The translations under genes were made by a program, and so were the position numbers. A stretch of 64,000 nt of DNA from Amedibacterium intestinale (GTDB taxonomy: Bacteria; Bacillota_I; Bacilli_A; Erysipelotrichales; Erysipelotrichaceae). The stretch spans positions 1,674,001-1,738,000 of the forward strand of contig NZ_AP019711.1 in NCBI RefSeq assembly GCF_010537335.1, read 5' to 3'. The notes under the pieces were generated by a model. It ran no database searches, was not told the origin of the DNA, and worked only from the letters and a program-made list of their open reading frames with translations. This document shows, in pieces, positions 52,987 to 61,845 of this stretch. Each line of letters starts with the position of its first letter. Position 1 is the stretch's first letter.

Positions 52987-54450
52987 ATGAAAAATAGGGA
53001 GAAATTTTCATCTAGATTAGGTTTTATTCTAATCTCTGCAGGTTGTGCCGTAGGCTTAGGAAATGTTTGGAGATTTCCTTATATAACTGGATTATATGGC
53101 GGAGCAGCTTTTGTTATTTTATATCTTGTTTTTTTGGCAATCCTAGGATTGCCTATTATGGCCATGGAATTTTCTATAGGACGTGCATCACAAAAATCCT
53201 GTGCAAAATCCTTTGATGTTCTAGAACCAAAACAAACAAAATGGCATCTAATCAAATATAGTTCTATTGCCGGAAACTATCTTCTTATGATGTTTTATAC
53301 AACCATAGGAGGCTGGATGTTAAATTATTGTTTTAAAATGGCATTCGGCACCTTCCACAACATCAATAGCGAAGAAGTTAGCGCTGTATTTTCTGATATG
53401 CTGGACAGTCCTTTTCAAAATATCTTCTGGATGGTTATCATCAGTATCATTGGTTTTTTTATATGCAGTAAAGGTTTGCAGAATGGTGTAGAGAAAATAT
53501 CCAAATATATGATGTCTTTTTTATTTATCATTATGCTTGTTTTAGTTATTCGTGCTGTAACCCTTCCAAATGCAGTTGAAGGTTTAAAGTTTTATCTGGT
53601 ACCTGATTTTCATAAAATGATGGAAAATGGTTTTGGAAATGCTATATTTGCAGCTATGGGACAAGCCTTCTTTACCTTAAGCATAGGAATTGGGGCTATG
53701 GCTATCTTTGGAAGCTATATAGGAAAAGAAAGAAGTCTTCTTGGTGAAAGTTTAAATATATGTATTTTAGATACTTTAATTGCTTTTATTGCCGGTTTGA
53801 TTATTTTCCCTTCCTGCTTTTCTTTTGGAGTTGATGCAGACAGTGGACCAGGACTTGTATTTGTTACATTATCAAATGTCTTTAACGAAATGCCAGGTGG
53901 ACAGCTTTGGGGAACTTTGTTTTTCCTGTTCATGACATTTGCTGCGCTAACTACAATCATTGCAGTATTTGAAAACATTATATCTTTCGCAATGGATCAT
54001 GGATGGTCAAGAAAGAAAGCAGTTATCTTTAACTTTATCTTGATTTTGATCTTATCTCTTCCCTGTGCGCTCGGATTTAATATTTTAAGTTTTATTTCCC
54101 CATTGGGAGCGAATACTACCATTCAGGATTTCGAAGATTTTATTGTTTCCAACAATTTACTGCCATTAGGTTCTTTGTTGTATTTACTATTTTGTACTTC
54201 TCGCTATGGATGGGGATGGAAAAACTTCCTGCAGGAAGTAAACACTGGAAAAGGTTTAAAATTTCCTAACGTATTACGTTTTTATGCTACATGGATTTTG
54301 CCTGTCATCGTATTGTTTATCTTCGTTCAGGGATACATTGAAAAATTTGATGCTCCATGGAATTTTATTCTTCCTATTCTTATCGTATGTTGTATTCTTT
54401 ATATTCCTCTCCAAGCCTGGTACAGTATACAAAAAGCTAATAAATTATAG
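52987..54450 (+). CDS. Sodium-dependent transporter of the NSS/SNF family
   Basis: A 487-residue neurotransmitter:sodium symporter family member, probably importing an amino acid with sodium. The signature RLGFILISAGCAVGLGNVWRFPY opens the protein (helix 1, sodium and substrate site). The helix 6 region AFFTLSIGIGAMAIFGSY is also typical. About eleven to twelve helices are predicted, as in bacterial members such as TnaT or MhsT. It ends at a strong terminator, so it is a single gene. Confidence 0.92.
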   Translation: MKNREKFSSRLGFILISAGCAVGLGNVWRFPYITGLYGGAAFVILYLVFLAILGLPIMAMEFSIGRASQKSCAKSFDVLEPKQTKWHLIKYSSIAGNYLLMMFYTTIGGWMLNYCFKMAFGTFHNINSEEVSAVFSDMLDSPFQNIFWMVIISIIGFFICSKGLQNGVEKISKYMMSFLFIIMLVLVIRAVTLPNAVEGLKFYLVPDFHKMMENGFGNAIFAAMGQAFFTLSIGIGAMAIFGSYIGKERSLLGESLNICILDTLIAFIAGLIIFPSCFSFGVDADSGPGLVFVTLSNVFNEMPGGQLWGTLFFLFMTFAALTTIIAVFENIISFAMDHGWSRKKAVIFNFILILILSLPCALGFNILSFISPLGANTTIQDFEDFIVSNNLLPLGSLLYLLFCTSRYGWGWKNFLQEVNTGKGLKFPNVLRFYATWILPVIVLFIFVQGYIEKFDAPWNFILPILIVCCILYIPLQAWYSIQKANKL

Positions 54451-54482
54451 ACAGAAAGTTGAAATTACTTTCTGTTTTTTTT
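54451..54482 (+). terminator. Terminator of the NSS transporter gene
   Basis: Arms ACAGAAAGT (54451-54459) and ACTTTCTGT (54467-54475) followed by T. Confidence 0.85.
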
Positions 54483-54549
54483 AGATGTTTAAAAATCACT
54501 CATTCTATAGTATAATATTGACAATTTGGGATAAAACAGGGAGGTCTTT

Positions 54550-55893
54550 ATGAACACAAACACTAGTAGTAACAAACTCGCATTAAAAATGGCAATTGCT
54601 CTTGTATGTGGGCTTGTAGCTGGATTTTCATGTATCGTGCTGCGTGAACACTTAATTTCGTCAGGGAACCAGGAAATATGGAATACCATCAATAACTTAC
54701 TCTTTCAAGATATCACTGCCCAAGGTGCAGAAAATGCAATCGGTATCTTCTATATTGTAGGACAATTGTTTGTCAATGCCTTGCAGTTGATTATTGTACC
54801 TATGGTATTTGTTTCCATTACTCTAGCAATATCTGCAATAACGGATACAAAGAAATTTGGAAGAATTTCATCAAGAACCATTTTTACTTTCTTGAAAACC
54901 ACGATTTTTGCCCTTATTTGGGCAGGTATAGTTGGTACACTTGTATATCAAAGCGGTGCATTTCAGTCTGTTCAAGCAGAAGGTATTGCTATTCAAGAAG
55001 GAGCAACTGGTTCTAACCCATTAATTATTATTTTAAATATCATTCCCAACAATTTAATTTCTGCTTTTACACAAAACGGGAACGTTCTTGCAATTGTTTT
55101 TTTAGCCGTATGTATAGGTTTGGCAATGAACCAGTTAAAGGATAAAACAGAAATCTTAAGTAAACTTTTTCGTGAAGTAGATAAAATTATTTCTTTATGT
55201 CTATCTTTCATAATCACAAAATTTGCGCCTATTGCTATTTTTGCATTGTTAACTAGAACATTTGCAATTTATGGTATTGAATATTTACTCCCAGCTTTAG
55301 CTTATCTTTTATGTGTATTCTTTGCTTTGTTTGCATATTTACTAATAGGATTTCCTTTATATATACTTATTATGGCAAAAGTTAATCCTAAACCATTCAT
55401 TAAGAAAACAGCAAAAGTTGCTTTATTTGGATTCTCTACATCATCCAGTGCTGCAACTCTTCCACTAAACAAAAAAACATGTGTAGAAGAGCTAGGCGTA
55501 CATAAAGACATCGCATCTTTCACTCTTCCTCTAGGTATGACCATAAATATGGATGGAACTGCTATTATGCAGGTTATAGCCGCTTTATTTGTCGCAATCA
55601 GTGCAGGATATGATGTAACTTTTACATCTATGGCGATCATTGCTATCTTAGCATTAATTTCCTCTATTGGTACTCCTGCAGCTCCTGGTGCTGGGGCTGT
55701 GATTCTATTTACGATCTTGACAGGTATGGGATACACAAATGATGCCGCATTACTTGCATATTCCTTAATCTTGGCAATTAATCGTCCAATTGAAATGCTA
55801 GTAACATCTTTAAATGTCATAGGAGATGCTTCCACTTCTGTAATTGTTGCTAAAAAAGAAAATATGCTGGATCAGGATGTTTATAACAGTTAA
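54550..55893 (+). CDS. Dicarboxylate/amino acid:cation symporter (DAACS family)
   Basis: A 447-residue transporter of the glutamate/aspartate/dicarboxylate:cation symporter family (GltP/DctA fold). The HP1 hairpin serine-rich motif is GFSTSSSAATLPLN (about 297-310), helix 7 NMDGTA (about 337-342), and HP2 GTPAAPGAGAVI (about 377-388). These residues bind substrate and cation. Sequence alone does not separate glutamate, serine/threonine or cystine preference. GGAGG lies six bases before the ATG. Confidence 0.92.
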   Translation: MNTNTSSNKLALKMAIALVCGLVAGFSCIVLREHLISSGNQEIWNTINNLLFQDITAQGAENAIGIFYIVGQLFVNALQLIIVPMVFVSITLAISAITDTKKFGRISSRTIFTFLKTTIFALIWAGIVGTLVYQSGAFQSVQAEGIAIQEGATGSNPLIIILNIIPNNLISAFTQNGNVLAIVFLAVCIGLAMNQLKDKTEILSKLFREVDKIISLCLSFIITKFAPIAIFALLTRTFAIYGIEYLLPALAYLLCVFFALFAYLLIGFPLYILIMAKVNPKPFIKKTAKVALFGFSTSSSAATLPLNKKTCVEELGVHKDIASFTLPLGMTINMDGTAIMQVIAALFVAISAGYDVTFTSMAIIAILALISSIGTPAAPGAGAVILFTILTGMGYTNDAALLAYSLILAINRPIEMLVTSLNVIGDASTSVIVAKKENMLDQDVYNS

Positions 55894-55905
55894 TTTTTTA
55901 TATGT

Positions 55906-55932
55906 AAAGGTCTCCTCTAAGAGATCTTTTTA
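55906..55932 (+). terminator. Terminator of the DAACS transporter gene
   Basis: Arms AAAGGTCTC (55906-55914) and GAGATCTTT (55921-55929), followed by TT. Confidence 0.8.
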
Positions 55933-56130
55933 ACATAACTTATCTTTTTAAGAAATATCAAGATAAACATAATGACAAAGATGTACTACATTTTATTATG
56001 AATAAAGAAGTATTATCTATTTTCTAATCACATTTACCGATTGTTTTTTGAATTATTTTCATACTATGCAAATTTTATATTTATACAACAGAATATGATA
56101 AAATAGATGATAAAAGAAAGGATGTGGAGT

Positions 56131-56667
56131 ATGAATCGATTATGGGGACATTTTTATACCATTACTTCTCATAAGATAAAAGTTGCAGGCTTATGTTTTC
56201 GCTGTGGATTGTATAAACAGGGAATTCTACATGACTTATCAAAATATTCACCAATTGAATTTATAAGCGGAGTCCGCTATTATCAAGGACACCGCAGTCC
56301 AATTAGTAAAGAAAAAGAAGTCCTTGGATATTCCAAAGGCTGGCTTCATCATAAAGGAAGAAACCGACATCACTGGGAATACTGGGTAGACTTTTTTCGA
56401 CAAGGCATGTATGCAGTAGAAATGCCTGTTAACTTCAACATTGAAATGGTTTGTGATCGTATTGCGGCTTCAAAAACATATCTTAAGGAGTCTTATACAG
56501 ATTCCAGTCCTTTACAGTATTTTGAAGGAGAACAGGGAAGAATCGCTATGCATCCTAAAACTGTAGAAAGAACTTACTATTTGTTAAACTATTTGAAAGA
56601 TCATGGAGAAGATGCACTTATACAACATATTCGAAAAGATATTTTATCTAAAAGAATAGATTTTTAA
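56131..56667 (+). CDS. DUF5662 family protein
   Basis: A 178-residue cytosolic protein rich in histidine and aromatic residues. An HDLSKY motif (about 37-42), then LHHKGRNRHHWEYW (about 72-85) and MVCDRIAASKTY (about 111-122), suggest a metal-binding helical fold reminiscent of HD hydrolases; this pattern is that of the DUF5662 family. Function is unknown. Start 56131 (MNRLWGHFY) is chosen because AAAGGATG lies upstream; the frame is open to 56107. Confidence 0.75.
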   Translation: MNRLWGHFYTITSHKIKVAGLCFRCGLYKQGILHDLSKYSPIEFISGVRYYQGHRSPISKEKEVLGYSKGWLHHKGRNRHHWEYWVDFFRQGMYAVEMPVNFNIEMVCDRIAASKTYLKESYTDSSPLQYFEGEQGRIAMHPKTVERTYYLLNYLKDHGEDALIQHIRKDILSKRIDF

Positions 56668-56701
56668 AGTTAACTTCTTTTATTAAACTCTATAAGAAAC
56701 C

Positions 56702-56723
56702 AAACAGTCAAACAAGACTGTTT
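56702..56723 (+). repeat. Palindromic repeat, copy 1
   Basis: AAACAGTC, AAACAA, GACTGTTT. The same 22 bases recur at 56914-56935. Confidence 0.75.
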
Positions 56724-56800
56724 CAGGTTGTTGACAAACTATATATTTTGAAAATATATAAAACCAATTTAAAAAAAGTGGTAGAAAGATTCCTTTTACT

Positions 56801-56843
56801 AGGTGATTTTTGGTAAATGATAGCTTAAAATCACCTGTTTTTT
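56801..56843 (+). terminator. Hairpin with T-run in the 56.7-57 kb gap
   Basis: Arms AGGTGATTTT (56801-56810) and AAAATCACCT (56827-56836), then GTTTTTTAT. No gene ends immediately before it, so it may close a small untranslated transcript or be a second terminator for the DUF5662 gene. Confidence 0.6.
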
Positions 56844-56865
56844 ATACAAAAGTGGGGATAAAAAA

Positions 56866-56912
56866 AGACCGAATGACAAAGTCTGCTCAAAGAGCGACTT
56901 TGTCAACGGTCT
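56866..56912. repeat. Nearly perfect 47-base palindrome
   Basis: Nested arms AGACCG/CGGTCT, GACAAAGTC/GACTTTGTC and CTC/GAG around AAA. It abuts copy 2 of the 22-base repeat. The 390-base gap from 56668 to 57061 contains only these structures. Confidence 0.75.
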
Positions 56913-56913
56913 G

Positions 56914-56940
56914 AAACAGTCAAACAAGACTGTTTTTTAT
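56914..56940 (+). repeat. Palindromic repeat, copy 2, with T-run
   Basis: Identical 22 bases to 56702-56723, here followed by TTTTTT extension so that it also looks like a terminator. Confidence 0.75.
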
Positions 56941-57061
56941 ATAGGTACTTAATGAAAAAAATAGAAACACATGAGTTAAAGAAGCTACATCACTAATGTC
57001 TTAGAACATAAAAAAGCAGGAACTTTCTTTCCTTAGAATTTATCCTGCCTTTACATTTACT

Positions 57062-57580
57062 TTATTTCTGCATCTTTTTTATTTGTGGTTCTAAAGACTT
57101 ATATAGCAGTGGCACAACAATCATGCCCAATATAAGAGTTGGCAACAAATATGTACACTGATAAGTTATACTTCCCCATAAGGTTGTTTGATATACAATA
57201 ACACCAGAAATGGTAGAACTAATAAAGCGAATAAAGTTTGTCACAAACACACCGGTATAGAAATATCCGATATTTGGAAAGATACTTGCAATTCCATAGA
57301 CAGAAAACGCTATGAAATAATCAAGCAGAAATCCAATCAAATCTGGAGTATACATTGGTCCTGTCACAAATTGCGCAAATACTGAAACAATAGAAACAAT
57401 GATTCCCTTTTTCCATCCCAAATGATAACTTGCCATAAGCAGTGCAAGAGTAGATATCCCAAGGCTTCCACCATTTGGCATTTGAATAATATGCAAGGTA
57501 TTTACAAATGTGTCTAATACCATGAATAAGGCTACATAAAAAGCCATGTAAACTAGATCTTTTACTGATACATTTCTCAT
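57062..57580 (-). CDS. thiT: Thiamine ECF transporter S component ThiT
   Basis: ThiT is the thiamine-binding membrane subunit of an ECF-type importer, and works with shared EcfA, EcfA' and EcfT that are not in the window. The 172 residues have six helices. The family's N-terminal helix motif VYMAFYVALFMVLD and the MPNGGSLG loop with LALLMASYHLGWKKGI are clear, as is the C-terminal helix. The gene lies directly behind a TPP riboswitch, which confirms the role. GGAGGTG is seven bases before the ATG. Confidence 0.95.
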   Translation of the reverse strand: MRNVSVKDLVYMAFYVALFMVLDTFVNTLHIIQMPNGGSLGISTLALLMASYHLGWKKGIIVSIVSVFAQFVTGPMYTPDLIGFLLDYFIAFSVYGIASIFPNIGYFYTGVFVTNFIRFISSTISGVIVYQTTLWGSITYQCTYLLPTLILGMIVVPLLYKSLEPQIKKMQK

Positions 57581-57587
57581 AAAAAAA

Positions 57588-57606
57588 CACCTCCATGAAT
57601 GAGGCG
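57588..57606 (-). promoter_or_regulatory. Ribosome-site-sequestering hairpin before thiT
   Basis: On the minus strand CGCCTC (57601-57606) can pair, with one G-U, to GAGGTG (57588-57593), which is the thiT ribosome site. This is a likely expression platform for translational control by the TPP switch. Confidence 0.55.
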
Positions 57607-57636
57607 CAAGGCGAATAGAAAATATAAAAATACTTT

Positions 57637-57716
57637 CAGACTCCCTACGCTAGCATTACCTAGTTCAGGTCATAAGGGACTGCATAAAACATCTCAGCCT
57701 TTCGGCGCCCCTGTCT
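57637..57716 (-). promoter_or_regulatory. TPP riboswitch (THI element)
   Basis: The minus strand has all conserved blocks: GGGGCGCC, GAAAGGCTGAGAT, ACCTGAACTAGGTAATGC (with TGACC before it) and TAGCGTAGGGA. Thiamine pyrophosphate binding should shut off thiT, which starts about 60 bases downstream. The rest of the leader is a spacer plus the sequestering hairpin. Confidence 0.95.
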
Positions 57717-57831
57717 TTGACATTTATATTATATTCTAATTTCCAATTGTTTCAAGAACGAATTAATAATATTATCTATTTTATTGTATAAAAAAGAATC
57801 AATGTATGTAACATCAATTCAATTAAAACAA

Positions 57832-58719
57832 CTATAATTCTTCATCTAAACCGCCCAAAAGTTCTAATAAACGATTTAAATCATCATTTCCATTATATGC
57901 AATACTGATATGTTTTGCATCAACTTTTACCTTTGTCTGAAAACGTGTCTGTAAACGTTTTTCTACCTGTCCCAAATGAATATCTTTTGGTTTAGTTTCA
58001 GGTTTTTCTTTTGGCTCATTGATATTTTTTACCATTGTTTCTACAGCACGTACACTAAGATGTAACTGAATAGCTTTTTGTGCTACTTCTTCCATCAGTT
58101 TTTCATCTTTTAACCCTAACAAGGCACGTACATGCCCCATACTTAATTCTTGATTTACAACATGTGTTTGTACGACTGGTGGAAGTTTTAACAAACGAAG
58201 CATATTCGCTACATACTCACGAGATTTTCCAATTCTTTTTGCCAGTTCTTCCTGTGTATAACCTAATTTTTTTATTAGTTTTTCATAACCAACAGCTTCC
58301 TCAATTGCATTTAAATCTTCACGCTGTACATTCTCCAGCAATGCAATTTCCATCATTTGCTGATCATCAAAATCCATTAGAATTGCTGGAATCTTTTTCA
58401 ATCCTGCTTCTTTACTTGCACGAAGACGTCTTTCCCCAGCAATTAATTCATATCCTTTTACTGCTTTTTTTACAAGAATAGGTGTAAATACCCCATGTAA
58501 ACGAATAGAATCTGCTAATTCTTTTATTTTACCCTCATCAAATGTTTTTCTTGGCTGATATGGATTTGGGTGTACATCTTTTACATCTACTTCAAACTTA
58601 CTATCTTCATGAACTTCTGTTTTCCCTTGCTGAATATCTTCCAGCACATTGGTTACATCTTCTCCAAAAATAGCTGATAAACCTTTTCCAAGTCTTGCAG
58701 CGCTTTCCTTTTTTGCCAC
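57832..58719 (-). CDS. parB: Chromosome partitioning protein ParB (Spo0J)
   Basis: ParB is a CTP-dependent clamp that loads at parS sites and organises the origin region. The 295 residues have an N-terminal ParA-activating stretch (KKESAARLGKGLSAIFGED), the CTP/ParB motif GERRLRASKE (about 105-114), the HTH (TQEELAKRIGKSREYVANMLRL) and a C-terminal dimerisation domain. The frame opens at 58728, but AGGAGG directly precedes that codon. The GTG at 58719 is eight bases downstream and is the better start. It follows parA by 15 bases. Confidence 0.95.
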   Translation of the reverse strand: MAKKESAARLGKGLSAIFGEDVTNVLEDIQQGKTEVHEDSKFEVDVKDVHPNPYQPRKTFDEGKIKELADSIRLHGVFTPILVKKAVKGYELIAGERRLRASKEAGLKKIPAILMDFDDQQMMEIALLENVQREDLNAIEEAVGYEKLIKKLGYTQEELAKRIGKSREYVANMLRLLKLPPVVQTHVVNQELSMGHVRALLGLKDEKLMEEVAQKAIQLHLSVRAVETMVKNINEPKEKPETKPKDIHLGQVEKRLQTRFQTKVKVDAKHISIAYNGNDDLNRLLELLGGLDEEL

Positions 58720-58734
58720 AACATACACCTCCTA

Positions 58735-59514
58735 CTATGCCTTTTTCTTTTTGTTCATACGAACAACTTCTTTTGCCAGACTGGCATATGCTTTTGCTCC
58801 CTCACAGCGAACATCATATTCAAATATAGACTGTCCTCTGGAAGGTGCTTCTCCCAATTTAATATTTCTTGGTATGTACGTTTTATATACACGATCTTTA
58901 AAATGCTGACGAACTTCCTGCTGTACTTCTACACTTAAACGTGTACGAGCATCATACATTGTTAACAATACACCTTCAATAACCAAATTTTTATTGAATA
59001 ATTGCTGAACAAGACGAATCGTTAACAACAACTGCGTAACCCCTTCTAAGGCATAATATTCACATTGTACAGGAATAATAACAGAATCCGCTGCCGTTAA
59101 GGCATTCGTATTCAATAAACTTAAAGAAGGTGGACAATCAATAATAATGAAATCATATTCATCTTTTACCTGATCCAATTTGTTTTTTAATAATTCTTCT
59201 TTTCCTACTTCAAATCTTACCATCTGCAAATCTGCACCTGCTAAAGAAATGTTTGCAGGTACAATATCAATTGGTGGAGAAGTCAAGGTTTTACGAATAT
59301 CTGCTACTGTATAATCTTCCATCAACAAATTATAAACAGATAATTTATCTTCTCCAACACTTGCTCCGATTCCCTGTGTTGCATTCCCCTGCGGATCTAA
59401 ATCCACAAGCAATACTTTATTATTCAAATATCCTAAACCAGCCGCAAGGTTTAAGGATGTCGTTGTTTTTCCGACACCGCCTTTCTGATTTGAAATGGCA
59501 ATTATTTTTCCCAT
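58735..59514 (-). CDS. parA: Chromosome partitioning ATPase ParA (Soj)
   Basis: A 259-residue deviant Walker ATPase that acts with ParB to move the origin region and to tune DnaA. The deviant Walker A is KGGVGKTTT (about 11-19), Walker A' VDLDPQGNATQG and Walker B FIIIDCPPSLSLL. The order rsmG-noc-parA-parB is that of Firmicutes near oriC. It follows noc by 14 bases. Confidence 0.97.
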   Translation of the reverse strand: MGKIIAISNQKGGVGKTTTSLNLAAGLGYLNNKVLLVDLDPQGNATQGIGASVGEDKLSVYNLLMEDYTVADIRKTLTSPPIDIVPANISLAGADLQMVRFEVGKEELLKNKLDQVKDEYDFIIIDCPPSLSLLNTNALTAADSVIIPVQCEYYALEGVTQLLLTIRLVQQLFNKNLVIEGVLLTMYDARTRLSVEVQQEVRQHFKDRVYKTYIPRNIKLGEAPSRGQSIFEYDVRCEGAKAYASLAKEVVRMNKKKKA

Positions 59515-59528
59515 ACTATCCTACCTCT

Positions 59529-60293
59529 CTATTTCGGAATACGAATTGTTAGAATAACTTCATCTTCTGTTTCATCCTGTGTTATTTTCGCATCGCATCC
59601 ACTGCGATTTACCATATTTACTGCCTGATGCAGTGTATTAATAGCTATTTTTATACTTTTGCTGATCCCTTTCAGCATCACTTTCTTTTCTGGTTTTTTT
59701 TCTTGTGATTCCTGTTTCAATACTCTTTCTGTCTGTGCAACCGTCCATCCCTTTTTGACGATTTTATGTAACATTTCCTGCTGTTTATCTTCTTTTAATC
59801 CAACAAGTGCACGTGCATGGCGCTCGCTGATTTTCTTAGCAGAAACAGCTTCCTGTACTTCTTTATCCAAACCTAGCAAACGAATCTTATTTGCTATAGC
59901 ACTTTGTGACTTTCCAATACGCAAAGCCAATGTACTTTGATTGATACCGGCAAATTTCATGATTTCCACATAAGATTTTGCCTCTTCAATTGCGCTTAGA
60001 TTTTCACGCTGAATATTTTCTACCAATGCCATTTCCGCCATCTGTATTTCGTTGGCATCCATGACATTTGCCAATACTTCAACTGCACCATTTAAACGCA
60101 TAGCACGAAATCTTCTCTCTCCTGCTATGATTTGATATTTCCCATTGCTTTCTCGAACTGTAATTGGCTGAATCAATCCATTTTCACGAATAGACTGTGC
60201 TAGATCCATCAACGCATCATCATCAAATTCTAAACGTGGCTGATATGGATTAGGTTCAATCAAGTCAATCGCAATCATCTTCGTTTCTTTCAT
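59529..60293 (-). CDS. noc: Nucleoid occlusion protein Noc (ParB-like)
   Basis: A ParB paralogue of 254 residues. The motif GERRFRAMR (about 61-69) gives CTP binding, followed by VENIQRENLSAIEEA and an HTH with NQSTLALRIGKSQSAIANKIRLL. In Firmicutes the ParB-like gene between rsmG and parA is Noc, which keeps the division septum off the nucleoid. The assignment rests on position. The N-terminal amphipathic peptide of Bacillus Noc is very short here (MKETKMIAIDL), so membrane binding is less certain. Confidence 0.85.
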   Translation of the reverse strand: MKETKMIAIDLIEPNPYQPRLEFDDDALMDLAQSIRENGLIQPITVRESNGKYQIIAGERRFRAMRLNGAVEVLANVMDANEIQMAEMALVENIQRENLSAIEEAKSYVEIMKFAGINQSTLALRIGKSQSAIANKIRLLGLDKEVQEAVSAKKISERHARALVGLKEDKQQEMLHKIVKKGWTVAQTERVLKQESQEKKPEKKVMLKGISKSIKIAINTLHQAVNMVNRSGCDAKITQDETEDEVILTIRIPK

Positions 60294-60314
60294 TTTCTAA
60301 CTCCTCATATCAAT

Positions 60315-61025
60315 TTAAAGTGGATTCTTTTTGATCTGAGCAAATGCCCTTGGATACTTCTTTGGTGTTGGTTTTATTTTCTCAAATACAAAATTAACTC
60401 TGCAGGAACCATCCGATAAGTGTTTTTCATCTCTTTGTTTTTCTTTACAACCTAAAAGTGAAATAGCTTTTTTAGCTTTATCATATTCTTCCTGTGCATT
60501 TGCCCCTTTTAAAGATAAAAAGATTCCCCCTATCTTTACTAAAGGAATACACAATTCAGAAAGCATCGTTAAGTTAGCAACTGCTCTGGCACTTACAATG
60601 TCAAAGTACTCTCTATGATCTTTCGCATATTCTTCTGCACGTGCATGAACACACTCTACATCTTTTAATTCCAGTTTTTCACACAATGCATTTAAAAACG
60701 TTATTCGTTTCCCCAAAGTTTCCACGATCGTAATCTTTAAATCCGGATATACGATTTTTAATGGAATACTTGGAAATCCAGCTCCTGCTCCCACATCACA
60801 AAAACTTCCTTTAAGAGGAACATCGAAGGAAGGCAATATCGAATCTAAAAAATGTTTTTCATAGATTTCATCCAAATCTGTAATAGCAGTAAGATTCATT
60901 TTCTGATTCCACTCTACAAGCATTTGTGCATATACTTCAAACTGTTCAATTTGCCTGTTTGATAAAACGATTCCATGCTTTTCCAAAATTGAAAAGAAAT
61001 CTTCTTTTTTAAATTTTATAGACAT
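60315..61025 (-). CDS. rsmG: 16S rRNA (guanine(527)-N(7))-methyltransferase RsmG (GidB)
   Basis: Methylates G527 of 16S rRNA with SAM. The 236 residues are of normal length. The SAM-binding motif I is FCDVGAGAGFPSIPLK (about 76-91), and later EYFDIVSARAVANL contains the DIVSARA segment typical of RsmG. It is the first gene of the rsmG-noc-parA-parB run; the usual upstream neighbour mnmG is missing, and an ISL3-type element begins 75 bases upstream. Confidence 0.96.
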   Translation of the reverse strand: MSIKFKKEDFFSILEKHGIVLSNRQIEQFEVYAQMLVEWNQKMNLTAITDLDEIYEKHFLDSILPSFDVPLKGSFCDVGAGAGFPSIPLKIVYPDLKITIVETLGKRITFLNALCEKLELKDVECVHARAEEYAKDHREYFDIVSARAVANLTMLSELCIPLVKIGGIFLSLKGANAQEEYDKAKKAISLLGCKEKQRDEKHLSDGSCRVNFVFEKIKPTPKKYPRAFAQIKKNPL

Positions 61026-61104
61026 ACAATCCCTCCAGTATTTTATATTATATCAAAATTGAGGCAGAACCTAAACATTTTTATAAAAAAAATGGTTATT
61101 CAAG

Positions 61105-61143
61105 AATAGTTAGGGTTAGGGGGTTACCCAAGATTACTTGGGG
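61105..61143 (+). repeat. Left terminal inverted repeat of the second ISL3-type element
   Basis: Two blocks, AATAGTTAGGGTTAG and AGATTACTTGGGG, both repeated inverted at the right end. The inter-block spacing differs between the two ends (11 bases here, 16 there). Confidence 0.8.
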
Positions 61144-61385
61144 CAAGGAACTTACCTGCCCTTTTTTTGTTCCAAACTTTTTGGGGTTTCGTATTATACT
61201 ATGATTGAAAGGATAATAACAGGCATTAAAAAAAGCAGTTACCATATTTTCTCACCCCGGCAACCGCTTTTCTGTGGCCCTGTTCGGTACCACTCACGTT
61301 ACATCTATATTGTAATCACAATGAACAATTTAATCAACGCTCATATGACAATTTAATCAATAAATTTAATATTACGATCCATACC

Positions 61386-61751
61386 ATGGAATGTCCTCGT
61401 TGTCATGCGAAGGGTTCTTTGATTTTTTATGGACATCGTGTTCGTAAATTTATCTTTGTGACTCGCACTGTTTTGATCAATGCCCAGCGATGTCGGTGTA
61501 AAGAATGTGGTGCTATTCATATCATTCTTCCTTCTTTTGTAGTTCCAGGATTCAATCATGTCTATTTATCCATCCGAAAGGTTTTGAATAAAGAGCCTGA
61601 CCGATCATTAGAAGATTCTTATTTCTACAGATTCATCAAAAGTTTTTTCCCACCTTTTCCAAAATCTTCAGAAGATTCGGATTATCTTGCCTTCTTACGC
61701 CGGAGCCCGCTTTTTCGAAAATTCGGTTCTTATGCATTTTTAAGTCGATAA
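61386..61751 (+). CDS. DUF6431-type zinc-ribbon protein, accessory ORF of the second ISL3-type element
   Basis: A 121-residue frame starting MECPRCHAKG, with two CxxC pairs (CPRC and CKEC) spaced as a zinc ribbon, then an aromatic tail. The reading frame stays open upstream of the ATG for many codons and there encodes SYDNLINKFN, which aligns with SYDDYISKIE of the homologue at 12292. No usual start codon lies in that upstream stretch, so the N-terminus may have lost its start or use an unusual one. It lies 95 bases before the transposase. Confidence 0.6.
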   Translation: MECPRCHAKGSLIFYGHRVRKFIFVTRTVLINAQRCRCKECGAIHIILPSFVVPGFNHVYLSIRKVLNKEPDRSLEDSYFYRFIKSFFPPFPKSSEDSDYLAFLRRSPLFRKFGSYAFLSR

Positions 61752-61845
61752 AAACAGCGACCAACCTGATATGTATATCCAGATATGCCTGCTTCGCTTA
61801 TAGTTAAGGTGTACGAAGACTTGCTTTATCAGGAGGTGACACAAT

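Noticed and set aside
57832-61025. A parS or Noc-binding site within the parB-noc block
   Set aside because: Neither TGTTTCACGTGAAACA nor ATTTCCCGGGAAAT was found; imperfect matches cannot be judged without a scan.
61108-61125. GTTAGGGTTAGGGGG resembles telomere-like or quadruplex repeats
   Set aside because: It is explained as part of the terminal inverted repeat of the ISL3-type element, since a near copy lies inverted at 63372-63386.
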